Shown: one piece after another, positions 27,512 through 35,152 of the stretch
Numbering within the stretch: the first letter of the stretch is position 1
Layout: every line of letters begins with the position of its first letter
Translations under genes and position numbers: made by a program
From: Prochlorococcus sp. AG-402-N21
Lineage (GTDB): Bacteria > Cyanobacteriota > Cyanobacteriia > PCC-6307 > Cyanobiaceae
Direction of reading: 5' to 3'
NCBI GenBank assembly: GCA_003216435.1
Contig: QCIW01000008.1
Span: forward strand, 1 to 47,196
DNA: 47,196 nucleotides
Notes under the pieces: model-generated
Told to the model about the DNA's origin: nothing
Databases searched by the model: none
What the model saw: only the letters and a program-made list of their open reading frames with translations

Positions 27512-28497
27512 TGAATAATATAAACACAATTTATAAAATACCTATATATTCCCGAAGAAAGAATATATGGCTAATTTCTTTTTTGGCAGTTTTCCTAAGC
27601 CTTACTGGTTTTATTCTTTCTTTGACAAATAGCTCTATAAAAGCTCCTTTGCGACCTGGTCTTGATTTCACTGGGGGTACTCAAATAAAATTAGAAAGAC
27701 AATGTAATGCCGAAACTTGTACGACAATTAATACAACCTCAATAACAGACAGATTGAGTGAAATTCTTGACTCTTCTGGTTTTCAGAATACTTCCATTAC
27801 AACTTCTAATACAAAGATTCAACTTCTAGATAATTCTAAATCTCTAGTAATAAGACTTCCATTTTTAACCTCATCTCAAAGTAAGCTTGTACTTGATTCA
27901 ATGGCGTCAGAGGTTGGTCCATTGGAAGCAGGTGGCGCTTCTATAGATACTATTGGTCCAAGTCTTGGAGCACGATTACTTAAAAGCAGTTTGATCTCTC
28001 TTTTAGTGGCATTTAGCTGTATTGCTATTTATATATCTATAAGATTTGATCGTAAATATGCCTTTTTAGCATTATTAGCTTTGGCCCATGATTTGATTAT
28101 TGTCTGTGGAATATTTGCATGGTTAGGTTTAATGTATCAAGTAGAAGTTGATAGCCTATTTACTGTTGCCCTTTTAACTATTGCAGGTTATTCAGTTAAT
28201 GATACGGTTGTTATTTTTGACAGAATAAGAGAGTTAAATAAATTTGATGATCTTACCTCTGTAGAAAGAATTGATATCGCGGTATCTTCTTCTCTAACAA
28301 GAACCTTATACACCAGTTCAAGTACATTATTGCCTCTTATCGCGTTGATATTTTTCGGAGGCTCTTCCCTAAAGTTATTTTCTATCGCTCTAGCAATAGG
28401 AGTAGTGGTAGGAAGTTGGTCAAGTATAGCTTTAGCTCCATCTTTGTTAAGTCTTAATATCAAATCGAAGAACAATATTGTTAAAGTTAAAGTCTGA
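27511..28497 (+). CDS. secF: Protein translocase subunit SecF
   Basis: SecF is the partner of SecD. The 328-residue protein begins with a membrane helix, then GLDFTGGTQIKLE, a lumenal domain, and five helices bearing AGYSVNDTVVIFDRIREL. The Asp and Arg in this motif are conserved in the proton pathway. It overlaps secD by 1 base and precedes a small membrane protein gene by one base. Confidence 0.96.
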   Translation: MNNINTIYKIPIYSRRKNIWLISFLAVFLSLTGFILSLTNSSIKAPLRPGLDFTGGTQIKLERQCNAETCTTINTTSITDRLSEILDSSGFQNTSITTSNTKIQLLDNSKSLVIRLPFLTSSQSKLVLDSMASEVGPLEAGGASIDTIGPSLGARLLKSSLISLLVAFSCIAIYISIRFDRKYAFLALLALAHDLIIVCGIFAWLGLMYQVEVDSLFTVALLTIAGYSVNDTVVIFDRIRELNKFDDLTSVERIDIAVSSSLTRTLYTSSSTLLPLIALIFFGGSSLKLFSIALAIGVVVGSWSSIALAPSLLSLNIKSKNNIVKVKV

Positions 28498-28498
28498 A

Positions 28499-28699
28499 AT
28501 GAATGATAATTCAAAAAAAATTAAACTTGTTCCAATTATATTATTACTTTTAGCTGTGTTTGATCTAAGAATTGAAATTAGGTTGTTAATAGATCATTTA
28601 ACTTTTACATCTATACTTTATTGTATAAAGGAACATTCATTAGCTATAGCAATCTTAGTTTTTTCCCCTTCTCTGTTTAAAGTTTACAACAGAAATTAG
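28499..28699 (+). CDS. Small membrane protein of unknown function
   Basis: The 66-residue product has two predicted membrane helices (about residues 10-25 and 42-59) and basic ends. No family is recognised. It starts one base after the secF stop, so it is probably the last gene of the pdhB-secD-secF transcript. A small hairpin (CAGAAA 28690-28695 with TTTCTG 28701-28706) covers its stop codon. Confidence 0.6.
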   Translation: MNDNSKKIKLVPIILLLLAVFDLRIEIRLLIDHLTFTSILYCIKEHSLAIAILVFSPSLFKVYNRN

Positions 28700-28755
28700 T
28701 TTTCTGCTGTTCTATTTATATAATTCGGACTTATGAGAATAACTATTCCTTGTAG

Positions 28756-28968
28756 ATGGGTTTAGATCCAGAGGTTATACCATCTACTAGCAAGGATGGT
28801 TACAAAGCCAAAAAGCTAAAGGGAGATAGAAGTATTTATTTTCTACTAATTTTTATCTTGCTTTCATTTGTGATAATTGTAAAAATTTTGATTAAAACTA
28901 TACTAATTGGATTGGGCATTGGTTACATTTTTCACTTGGCGTTTGATAAAGGTAAAACATCTAGTTGA
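28756..28968 (+). CDS. Small one- or two-helix membrane protein, unknown function
   Basis: This 70-residue protein has a polar, Lys-rich N-terminus of about 27 residues, then a nearly continuous hydrophobic segment (28-60) that can form two short helices broken at Gly53-Gly55, and a charged end. No family is recognised. It opens the patch of small accessory genes and has no evident Shine-Dalgarno. Confidence 0.55.
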   Translation: MGLDPEVIPSTSKDGYKAKKLKGDRSIYFLLIFILLSFVIIVKILIKTILIGLGIGYIFHLAFDKGKTSS

Positions 28969-29036
28969 TATATTCTCACTTAAGCCATATTATTATTGAT
29001 AATGGATTAGAATTGAATTAGTTTATTTAATCAACA

Positions 29037-29138
29037 ATGAATTTAGATATAGTTCATAGTGTCAATATTATGATAGCTATATTAATAGGAGCAGTTTGTT
29101 ATTACATCTACTATATTTTTCAATATGATAAATCTTAA
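29037..29138 (+). CDS. 33-residue single-pass membrane peptide
   Basis: The ORF reads MNLDIVHSVNIMIAILIGAV then CYYIYYIFQYDKS: one hydrophobic helix with an aromatic, positively charged tail. Its stop codon interlocks with that of the convergent 55-residue ORF by exactly 4 bases, an arrangement repeated twice more nearby. Similarity to any known subunit is not apparent. Confidence 0.42.
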   Translation: MNLDIVHSVNIMIAILIGAVCYYIYYIFQYDKS

Positions 29139-29302
29139 TTGCTATATTCTTCATCAATATCTATATCTAATATAGATATCAATTCATCCTTTAGGTTATT
29201 ACTATTTTCATAAACCCCCAATTCCTTTATCTCATTTATTAGTTTTTCGAGATTATTAATTATATTTTTCGAGTTAATTTTTGGACTAGTTTTTGTATCC
29301 AT
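29135..29302 (-). CDS. 55-residue acidic helical peptide, unknown function
   Basis: The ORF begins MDTKTSPKINSKN, continues with a helix-prone segment INNLEKLINEIKELG, and ends with an acidic Ile/Asp-rich tail (SILDIDIDEEYSN). It has no membrane segment. Its stop overlaps that of the convergent 33-residue ORF. The 39 bases upstream separate it from the next minus-strand small gene. Confidence 0.45.
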   Translation of the reverse strand: MDTKTSPKINSKNIINNLEKLINEIKELGVYENSNNLKDELISILDIDIDEEYSN

Positions 29303-29341
29303 TTTGTTCTTTTTTGTTTCTTATTGGATGATTTTTATTAA

Positions 29342-29542
29342 TTATTTTGCTTTAGGTTTTCTAGTTGGCTTTGATTCTACGACTTCTAAGAGTTGTTCCA
29401 TCTTTGTCATTAGATTTTTGACATCTATTGCATTCGGTAAAGTTAGCTCTTCAGTTACACAAAGATGCATTTGACGTAGTTCTTTTCTGAGTAACTTTAG
29501 TGATTTTTTTACCTCTTCTTTTTTTTCTTTTGCAGATGCCAT
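29342..29542 (-). CDS. Small Lys/Glu-rich helical protein, unknown function
   Basis: The 66-residue product starts MASAKEKKEEVKKSLKLLRKEL and is mostly amphipathic helix, with a middle turn (TLPNAID) and a basic, Pro/Lys tail. This suggests a two-helix hairpin or nucleic-acid-associated protein, but there is no recognised family. It may be cotranscribed with the 55-residue ORF downstream. Confidence 0.6.
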   Translation of the reverse strand: MASAKEKKEEVKKSLKLLRKELRQMHLCVTEELTLPNAIDVKNLMTKMEQLLEVVESKPTRKPKAK

Positions 29543-29688
29543 GAAGAGTTAATAATTTTTTATATCATACCATCTCATTTCAGAATGATACAAGTATTGC
29601 AATTAAATTTAGATTCATCGGTCATTTATATTTAGTCTTTTAAATAATAAGACTTCTTATTTAAGCTATCCAAAGTTCTTTTGACCTT

Positions 29689-29823
29689 ATGATTAATCTT
29701 CTAAGAAAGGCCTACTTAAAGATTTGGGTGCCCACTATGGGAAGATTCCTTACTTCTTTTATTCCCCTTATTGAAGGGAAGAAACCAGCAAAGAAACCAT
29801 CATATAAATTAGATGATAAATAG
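29689..29823 (+). CDS. 44-residue amphipathic peptide, unknown function
   Basis: The ORF reads MINLLRKAYLKIWVPTMGRF, then LTSFIPLIEGKKPAKKPSYK and LDDK. The first 30 residues are hydrophobic/amphipathic with Trp, and the tail is basic. No Shine-Dalgarno or family is visible. It lies between two minus-strand genes in a 305-base gap. Confidence 0.42.
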   Translation: MINLLRKAYLKIWVPTMGRFLTSFIPLIEGKKPAKKPSYKLDDK

Positions 29824-29847
29824 AAGTTGAGTAAATTTTGCTTATGG

Positions 29848-30201
29848 CTATTCGGCTATTCCGCTATTACAGTATTTAACTGCTTTTGCTTTGGCTAATA
29901 TAGAGTTACTTTCTTTTTTGGCTAGTTCTCTAAACTTACTATCAATACATACGTTTTGACTTGTGAAGTATTTGGTATAAGGATTTATATAGGCTAATCC
30001 ACTAGCTAGTAATAATATAAAAATTATAGTTTTTCTATTTTCTGATAGGAATTTCTTTGAGTTGCTTTTACGTCTTAGGATTGCTGGTAGCCATCTATCT
30101 GGTAGGCCTATTTGAACAAAAAGCAGCTCAACCCACCACGGTAGGTTTGGGCTTGCTTTGGCTTTTATTTCAGAATCCTTTTGTTGGCTACTTGACGACA
30201 T
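29848..30201 (-). CDS. Conserved-looking cyanobacterial membrane protein, unknown function
   Basis: The 117-residue protein has a polar N-terminus, the segment LPWWVELLFVQIGLPDRWL (about 20-38) that I recall from other cyanobacterial small proteins, a basic stretch, one membrane helix (about 58-72), and a C-terminal domain with two cysteines. No function is known to me. AAGGA lies 11 bases before its start. The upstream region contains two palindromes that overlap its likely promoter. Confidence 0.7.
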   Translation of the reverse strand: MSSSSQQKDSEIKAKASPNLPWWVELLFVQIGLPDRWLPAILRRKSNSKKFLSENRKTIIFILLLASGLAYINPYTKYFTSQNVCIDSKFRELAKKESNSILAKAKAVKYCNSGIAE

Positions 30202-30225
30202 TCTGTAAATGGATCCTTGATAGAG

Positions 30226-30261
30226 GCTCTTAAGAGCTCCTAATAAAGTATAACTTTATTA
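30226..30261. promoter_or_regulatory. Two adjacent palindromes in a divergent promoter region
   Basis: GCTCTTAAGAGC (30226-30237) is a perfect 12-bp palindrome. TAATAAAGT (30241-30249) and ACTTTATTA (30253-30261) form a perfect 9-bp inverted repeat with a 3-base centre. On the minus strand the second contains TATACT, a good -10 for the gene ending at 29848. They lie in the 186-base gap between divergent genes, as operators often do. Confidence 0.45.
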
Positions 30262-30387
30262 ATATATTGTCAAAGGCTTATATCAGCAGATAGTTTTTAT
30301 TTCTTAATTCGACGCGGTTATAAAAAGTTGTGAAACTGTCTTAAAAACTAATTATGTTTTATATTCTATGTGTAATATTTTGTCTCG

Positions 30388-30657
30388 ATGCCAAAGAAAC
30401 GTAGAAAACTCAATAAGGATATGGAGAATCAGATTTCTGCCGCAAAGAAGAAAGTAGAACTCATTACAGCCAAGATAAATGATATAGAAGAAGAGGATAT
30501 TCAGATTGAATATCGTCAGGCATTTCAAAAAGTAGTTATAGAAATAACTACTTTAAGTGAATATTATAAAACCTCAGGATTCACTTCCGAATCTGAAAAA
30601 ATGCTCTCTAACTATTCAGATTATTTAGATAAATTTGTTTCTGAATACGAATTATGA
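30388..30657 (+). CDS. Small coiled-coil protein, unknown function
   Basis: The 89-residue protein has a very basic start (MPKKRRKLNKDMENQ), a long helix with heptad-like spacing through residues 10-60, then a short loop and another helix. It is soluble and has no recognised family. It is divergent from the 117-residue membrane protein gene and converges on the small secreted gene at 30672. Confidence 0.6.
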   Translation: MPKKRRKLNKDMENQISAAKKKVELITAKINDIEEEDIQIEYRQAFQKVVIEITTLSEYYKTSGFTSESEKMLSNYSDYLDKFVSEYEL

Positions 30658-30671
30658 TAACTATAACTTTT

Positions 30672-30884
30672 CTATTTTAACCTGTAAGGTCTAATTTTAA
30701 TAGGAATAGGTTTTGCTGGTAGTTTTCTGGGTATCGTTTTTTTATAACGTGTATTAACATTAAACTCGTCTACACATTCTTGATAATCGTATGCGCGACT
30801 ACATAATTTCCTTATTTGATAATTTCTATCAGCTGCCTGGCTAGAGCTAATAAAAATTAATGAAAACAAAATAAAATATCTCAT
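30672..30884 (-). CDS. Small secreted basic protein, unknown function
   Basis: The 70-residue precursor begins with a signal peptide (MRYFILFSLIFISSSQAA, likely cut after QAA) and gives a mature peptide of about 52 residues. This has two cysteines (Cys28 and Cys37) that could form a disulphide, and a Lys/Arg/Pro-rich tail. No family is recognised. Its basic, export-ready form is compatible with an envelope or peptide-like role, but nothing more can be said. Confidence 0.62.
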   Translation of the reverse strand: MRYFILFSLIFISSSQAADRNYQIRKLCSRAYDYQECVDEFNVNTRYKKTIPRKLPAKPIPIKIRPYRLK

Positions 30885-30961
30885 AGATTAGATAATATTT
30901 TGTGAGATTTGAAATCTTCTGTATCTTTATTATTCCTTAATATGCTTAAAGGTAATCTAAC

Positions 30962-30967
30962 TATAAT
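30962..30967 (+). promoter_or_regulatory. -10 element before the 43-residue ORF
   Basis: A consensus TATAAT lies 27 bases before the ATG at 30995. No good -35 is apparent, which is usual in this AT-rich genome. Confidence 0.4.
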
Positions 30968-30994
30968 ACCAACATATTCCTTGCTTCTATACAT

Positions 30995-31126
30995 ATGATT
31001 TTTAATTTAAAAGAAGTAAACAGAGCCATGGATAAGATAAAAAATGAAATGATTAGCGAACTTTATGATTCACTTGTTAACCAAAACCGAGATAATAAGT
31101 TAACTAAATTCAATTCAAAGAATTAA
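30995..31126 (+). CDS. 43-residue helical peptide, unknown function
   Basis: The ORF reads MIFNLKEVNRAMDKIKNEMI, then SELYDSLVNQNRDNKLTKFN and SKN. It is charged, helix-prone and soluble. A TATAAT box is placed correctly upstream. Its stop interlocks with the convergent DUF2103 stop over 4 bases. Confidence 0.48.
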   Translation: MIFNLKEVNRAMDKIKNEMISELYDSLVNQNRDNKLTKFNSKN

Positions 31127-31395
31127 GATTTCTTCTTAAGTAATAGTTCCATATCTTCATATCCAAGATCAGTTACTATATAGACTTCTTGGTATGAGTT
31201 TCCTTTTCTTGCAATAAGTTTGAATCCTCCTTGAGTTTGTCTAGTTATTCTTATTTGTAATCGTTGTGTATTCGATTTGGTTTTCCCAATGACTCCCGGC
31301 GTAATTGTCTTAATGCCTTTTGTCTTTACTATAGATTTTGCCCACTTTACCAAACCCTCTAAGTAGGTACTGTGAGTTAAAACAATTCTTCCCAT
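31123..31395 (-). CDS. DUF2103 family protein
   Basis: The 90-residue protein matches the cyanobacterial DUF2103 family: MGRIVLTHSTYLEGL at the N-terminus, GIKTITPGVIG, and GGFKLIARKGNSYQEVYIVT. The family has been described as a possible metal- or nucleic-acid-binding protein without firm evidence. It is soluble and basic. It is the only member of the small-gene patch, apart from petN, that I can place in a named family. Confidence 0.82.
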   Translation of the reverse strand: MGRIVLTHSTYLEGLVKWAKSIVKTKGIKTITPGVIGKTKSNTQRLQIRITRQTQGGFKLIARKGNSYQEVYIVTDLGYEDMELLLKKKS

Positions 31396-31479
31396 TACAT
31401 TAATTGCATCCTAATATTTACTGGTATTGTTGGTTCTAAAATAGATAACTTTTAGTTCCTCTAGAACGTTACGATAGAG

Positions 31480-31485
31480 TATAAT
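31480..31485 (+). promoter_or_regulatory. -10 element of petN
   Basis: TATAAT lies 26 bases before the petN ATG at 31512, giving a short leader of about 20 bases. The upstream -35 region has no clear match. Confidence 0.5.
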
Positions 31486-31511
31486 CAAATAAATATTGAG
31501 TAAGACTTTCA

Positions 31512-31613
31512 ATGTTATTCACATTTGCATGGGCAGCTCTAGCCGCTACTTTCACGTTTTCTATAGCTATGGTTGTTTGGGGGAGAAATGGTGATGGATC
31601 AATTGATATCTAA
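31512..31613 (+). CDS. petN: Cytochrome b6-f complex subunit 8
   Basis: PetN is a single-helix subunit essential for stability of the cytochrome b6-f complex in photosynthetic electron transport. The 33-residue product shows a membrane helix ending in the diagnostic [12 protein letters not shown] motif, with a short extension DGSIDI that I also associate with Prochlorococcus PetN. A TATAAT box precedes it. The gene is too short for ordinary gene finders. A second ORF starts inside its 3' end in another frame. Confidence 0.93.
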   Translation: MLFTFAWAALAATFTFSIAMVVWGRNGDGSIDI

Positions 31614-31770
31614 TACTCTTGATATAGGGAAAGGTTTTTCTCTGTACTCTTTACTTTTTATTGCTTCATTCATATCTTTACTATTCATTACTATATCGAT
31701 CATTTATATATCATTTATTAATTTTAAGGATAAACGAAGATCTAATATTAATAAAGATAGTAAGAATTAG
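31594..31770 (+). CDS. 58-residue membrane protein starting inside petN
   Basis: The product ([15 protein letters not shown] then one membrane helix through about residue 43 and a basic end) begins in a different frame within the last 20 bases of petN. GGGAG at 31581-31585, inside the petN WGR codons, is 8 bases from this ATG, a good ribosome site, while an earlier ATG at 31588 is too close. Its stop interlocks with the convergent thf1 stop. No family is recognised. Translational coupling to petN is likely if the gene is real. Confidence 0.55.
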   Translation: MDQLISNTLDIGKGFSLYSLLFIASFISLLFITISIIYISFINFKDKRRSNINKDSKN

Positions 31771-32381
31771 CTTTTTTTAGAGTTTATTGCTTCAATTAGC
31801 TCTAGGGCTTCTTTTATTTTATTTACATTGGAAGTGAATAGACTTATATCCTTTTCTACTCTGTCTTTTGGGTAGCCTAATTTAACTCCTATTTGAACAG
31901 TCATCTTCTCTTTATCTATTTTAATTTCTTCTTTTTCTGCTTTAGGTATACTCTCTAATAAATTATAAATACCTATAATTGTTAATCTATTATATGAGCT
32001 GTTTTCAGTTTTTATTATTTCCTCAGTTGCCTCACTAGTATTAATGAAATCATTTATCTTGGCCAAATTAAGAGATTTGTTTTCTTCAATGATTGTATCG
32101 CATGATTTTTTTATAATTTCTGGATCAATGTTATTACAATTGCATAAAGCATTAAAAAGTAAATCTAGATGTTTTAGTGGCTTGTAACCAATAGTCAAAT
32201 CTTTGAATGCTTTAACAAAACCCATAGAGACTAATGAGTCCACTTTGAAGTTTTTCTGGTGTGTCAATAGATGCAGTTCTACAAGCATTTCATCTGCAAC
32301 TTTCCTGAAGATGTGGGGGATAACATAAGGAAATTCTTTATAGAATTTTTCCTTGCTGTCTGAAATCGTATTTAAGGCCAA
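31767..32381 (-). CDS. thf1: Thylakoid formation protein Thf1 (Psb29)
   Basis: Thf1/Psb29 supports photosystem II biogenesis and repair and, in Synechocystis, stabilises thylakoid FtsH complexes. The 204-residue protein has the family start TISDSKEKFYKEFPYVIPHI, then VADEMLVELHLL and an all-helical remainder with GVKLGYPKDRVEKDI. It starts with TTG at 32381, since a stop lies four codons upstream and the next ATG would delete the conserved N-terminus. Convergent clpP and ftsH genes follow, a fitting neighbourhood. Confidence 0.92.
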   Translation of the reverse strand: MALNTISDSKEKFYKEFPYVIPHIFRKVADEMLVELHLLTHQKNFKVDSLVSMGFVKAFKDLTIGYKPLKHLDLLFNALCNCNNIDPEIIKKSCDTIIEENKSLNLAKINDFINTSEATEEIIKTENSSYNRLTIIGIYNLLESIPKAEKEEIKIDKEKMTVQIGVKLGYPKDRVEKDISLFTSNVNKIKEALELIEAINSKKS

Positions 32382-32464
32382 AAAAGCTTTTCAACTTAAT
32401 TCTCTTGAAACCTTAGCTCAGCTTATCCTCCACCGTTAGGATTAGATGACCTTTCCTATTGATT

Positions 32465-33055
32465 ATGATCCCGATCGTTATAGAAGAATCAGGTCGAGGT
32501 GAAAAGGCGTTTGATATTTATTCAAGACTTCTTCGAGAAAGAATTATCTTCCTTGGCGAACCTGTTACTAATGAATCAGCTAATCGAATCGTCGCTCAAC
32601 TCCTTTTTCTTGAGGCAGAAGACCCAGACAAGGACATTTTTCTATATATCAATTCCCCTGGAGGTTCCGTTTATGACGGTCTGGGAATTTTCGATACAAT
32701 GCAACATGTTAAACCTGATATACAAACGGTTTGTGTTGGTCTTGCTGCAAGTATGGGTGCTTTTCTTCTTTGTGCTGGTACTAAGGGGAAAAGAAGTAGC
32801 TTGCTTCACTCAAGAATAATGATTCACCAACCATTAGGAGGAGCAAGAGGCCAGGCAAGTGATATAAGAATTCAGGCAGATGAGATATTGTTCTTGAAAG
32901 ATAGATTAAATAATGAACTTGCAGATAGAACTGGTCAACCAATTGAAAGGATTAAAGAAGATACCGATAGAGATTTTTATATGTCTCCTTATGAGGCAAT
33001 TAATTATGGATTGATCGATACTGTTTTTAATAAAAAACCAGTTAAATCAGTTTAA
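32465..33055 (+). CDS. clpP: ATP-dependent Clp protease proteolytic subunit
   Basis: ClpP is the serine protease barrel fed by Clp/HSP100 unfoldases. The 196-residue protein has the triad Ser96 (GLAASMGAF), His121 ([10 protein letters not shown]) and Asp170, equivalent to the E. coli positions minus one. The ATG at 32465 ([13 protein letters not shown]) is chosen over a TTG two codons earlier. Cyanobacteria encode several ClpP/ClpR paralogues; the intact triad shows this is an active ClpP rather than ClpR. It converges on ftsH with 10 bases between. Confidence 0.96.
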   Translation: MIPIVIEESGRGEKAFDIYSRLLRERIIFLGEPVTNESANRIVAQLLFLEAEDPDKDIFLYINSPGGSVYDGLGIFDTMQHVKPDIQTVCVGLAASMGAFLLCAGTKGKRSSLLHSRIMIHQPLGGARGQASDIRIQADEILFLKDRLNNELADRTGQPIERIKEDTDRDFYMSPYEAINYGLIDTVFNKKPVKSV

Positions 33056-33065
33056 AATAAATTTA

Positions 33066-34979
33066 TTATTGAGGAATCGGGTTGAACCTTTCTTTCTCTG
33101 GAATAGAAGTGTAACCACTAAGAATCTGTCTGAATTCATCACCATCAATTGTTTCTTTCTCAATAATTACTTCAACTAACTTGTCCATCGCTTCTCTATT
33201 ATCTTTCACTATTAATAGTGTCTCTTTATAGCATTGTTTAACAATAGCTCTTACTTGTTCGTCTATTTGTTGTGTGATCGTATCTGAGACATCATTTCTT
33301 GTCATCAGATCTCTTCCTATAAATACCTCTTGGCTATCTCCTTCAAGAGAAACTGGCCCAAGGTTACTCATTCCAAATCTTGTGACCATTTGTCTTGCCA
33401 TTGAAGCTACTTGTTGAATGTCTCCACCTGCGCCTGTCGTTACTTCGGCTCTACCAAAAACAATATCTTCTGCAGCTCTTCCTCCTAACGCTCCCATTAT
33501 TCTTGCTTTTAATTGAGCTCTACTGACTAACATTTGATCGTCATCTGGTGAGAACCAAGTAAGACCTTTTGCCTGACCCCTTGGGATCACAGTAACTTTT
33601 TGAACAGGGTCATGAGCTTGGACAAGGGATCCAATAAGGGCATGGCCTATTTCATGATATGCAATGAGTCGTTTACTTCTACCATCAACTAAAGCTTGGC
33701 CTTCCATTCCTGCAATTATTCGATCTACAGCATCATCAATTTCTGATAGCCCAATTGAGTCTTTCCGCCTTCGTGCGGTCAGGATTGCTGCTTCATTGAG
33801 TAAGTTTGCGAGATCTGCTCCTGTAAAGCCTGGAGTTCTTTTTGCGATACTTTCTAGTGTTAACTTTTCTTCTAGTTTTTTATTTCTTGAATGAACTTTT
33901 AATATAGATAATCTTCCGTTAATATCTGGCGCATCAACAGTTACTTGCCTATCAAATCGGCCAGGTCTCATTAAAGCAGAATCAAGTACATCAGGTCTAT
34001 TTGTAGCAGCAATTATAATAATTCCATTATTACTTTCAAATCCATCCATTTCGGTAAGCAACTGATTTAAGGTTTGCTCTCTTTCGTCATTTCCACCTCC
34101 AATACCCGCTCCTCTTTGTCTACCAACAGCATCAATCTCATCAATAAAAATCAGGCATGGACTGTTTTCTTTTGCTCGCTTAAATAAATCTCTAACTCTA
34201 CTTGCACCTACTCCTACAAACATTTCGACAAACTCAGAACCTGATAGTGAAAAGAAAGGTACACCGGCTTCTCCTGCTATGGCCTTTGCTAGTAATGTTT
34301 TTCCAGTTCCCGGCGGTCCTACTAAAAGCACACCTCTTGGTATTTGTGCCCCTACCGATGTGAATCTTTCTGGTTGTTTTAGGAATGTGACAACTTCTTC
34401 TAAATCTTCTTTAGCTTCGTTTACCCCCGCTACATCATCAAACTTAACCCCTGTTTCTGCTTCCATTGCGAATCTTGCTTTTGTTTTACCAAATTGCATT
34501 GCTTGTCCTGGTCCACCTGGCATTGAATTAGATCTTCTAGATAAGAAAATCAGACCTCCTATCAGTAAGAAGGGGAATAATAGATTTCCCAGGATTCCAA
34601 GCCCTGGAGGAGCTGTCCGCGCAGGATGAATATCAAAACTAATATCATTTGTTTTTAACTTTTCTATTAATTCCGGTGTAATCCCAGGTAAATCGACTCT
34701 GAACTTCTCGATACGATTATCAATGTCAGGATCAATTGATTCAACGACAGCATTCTGACCACCTTCAAATATGTCTATTGAGGTTACTCTTCCTGAATTT
34801 ACATAATCTAAAAAGCGACCATAGCTAATCCTTGCTACGACTGTATTTCTTGGAGGAGATGAAGGACTTTTTGTTTCTAAAGTTGTATTAGCTGTATTGC
34901 CAAGTATCTGCCATGAGAGGAGCAAAACAATTGCAATAGGGAGTAGCCATAATGCTATGCCTCGCCATTTAGGATTCAT
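33066..34979 (-). CDS. ftsH: ATP-dependent zinc metalloprotease FtsH
   Basis: FtsH is a membrane-anchored AAA protease; in cyanobacteria, thylakoid FtsH hexamers degrade photodamaged D1. The 637-residue protein has two N-terminal membrane helices with a lumenal domain between, the AAA module with Walker A GPPGTGKT (221-228), Walker B IFIDEID, the second region of homology ([19 protein letters not shown]), and the zinc site HEIGH at 442-446. Which FtsH1-4 type it represents cannot be fixed here. thf1, whose product stabilises FtsH, is nearby. Confidence 0.97.
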   Translation of the reverse strand: MNPKWRGIALWLLPIAIVLLLSWQILGNTANTTLETKSPSSPPRNTVVARISYGRFLDYVNSGRVTSIDIFEGGQNAVVESIDPDIDNRIEKFRVDLPGITPELIEKLKTNDISFDIHPARTAPPGLGILGNLLFPFLLIGGLIFLSRRSNSMPGGPGQAMQFGKTKARFAMEAETGVKFDDVAGVNEAKEDLEEVVTFLKQPERFTSVGAQIPRGVLLVGPPGTGKTLLAKAIAGEAGVPFFSLSGSEFVEMFVGVGASRVRDLFKRAKENSPCLIFIDEIDAVGRQRGAGIGGGNDEREQTLNQLLTEMDGFESNNGIIIIAATNRPDVLDSALMRPGRFDRQVTVDAPDINGRLSILKVHSRNKKLEEKLTLESIAKRTPGFTGADLANLLNEAAILTARRRKDSIGLSEIDDAVDRIIAGMEGQALVDGRSKRLIAYHEIGHALIGSLVQAHDPVQKVTVIPRGQAKGLTWFSPDDDQMLVSRAQLKARIMGALGGRAAEDIVFGRAEVTTGAGGDIQQVASMARQMVTRFGMSNLGPVSLEGDSQEVFIGRDLMTRNDVSDTITQQIDEQVRAIVKQCYKETLLIVKDNREAMDKLVEVIIEKETIDGDEFRQILSGYTSIPEKERFNPIPQ

Positions 34980-35152
34980 TTGGACTGAATTTTTGGACTA
35001 ATACTAAACGAATTGGTGGCCCTTCTGTTGGTTTTCTTGAAAGGGATTTTTGAAAAATATTAATTAATTAGATATTTTTTTTACTTAAGCTGAAGAAAAA
35101 ATCACTAATAGTTTTACTTAGCGATAAATGTCTCGATTCAAAGTATTAATAT

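Noticed and set aside
29157-29185. AT-rich palindrome around ATATCTATATCTAATATAGA
   Set aside because: It is explained by the repeated Ile/Asp codons of the 55-residue ORF and by base composition.
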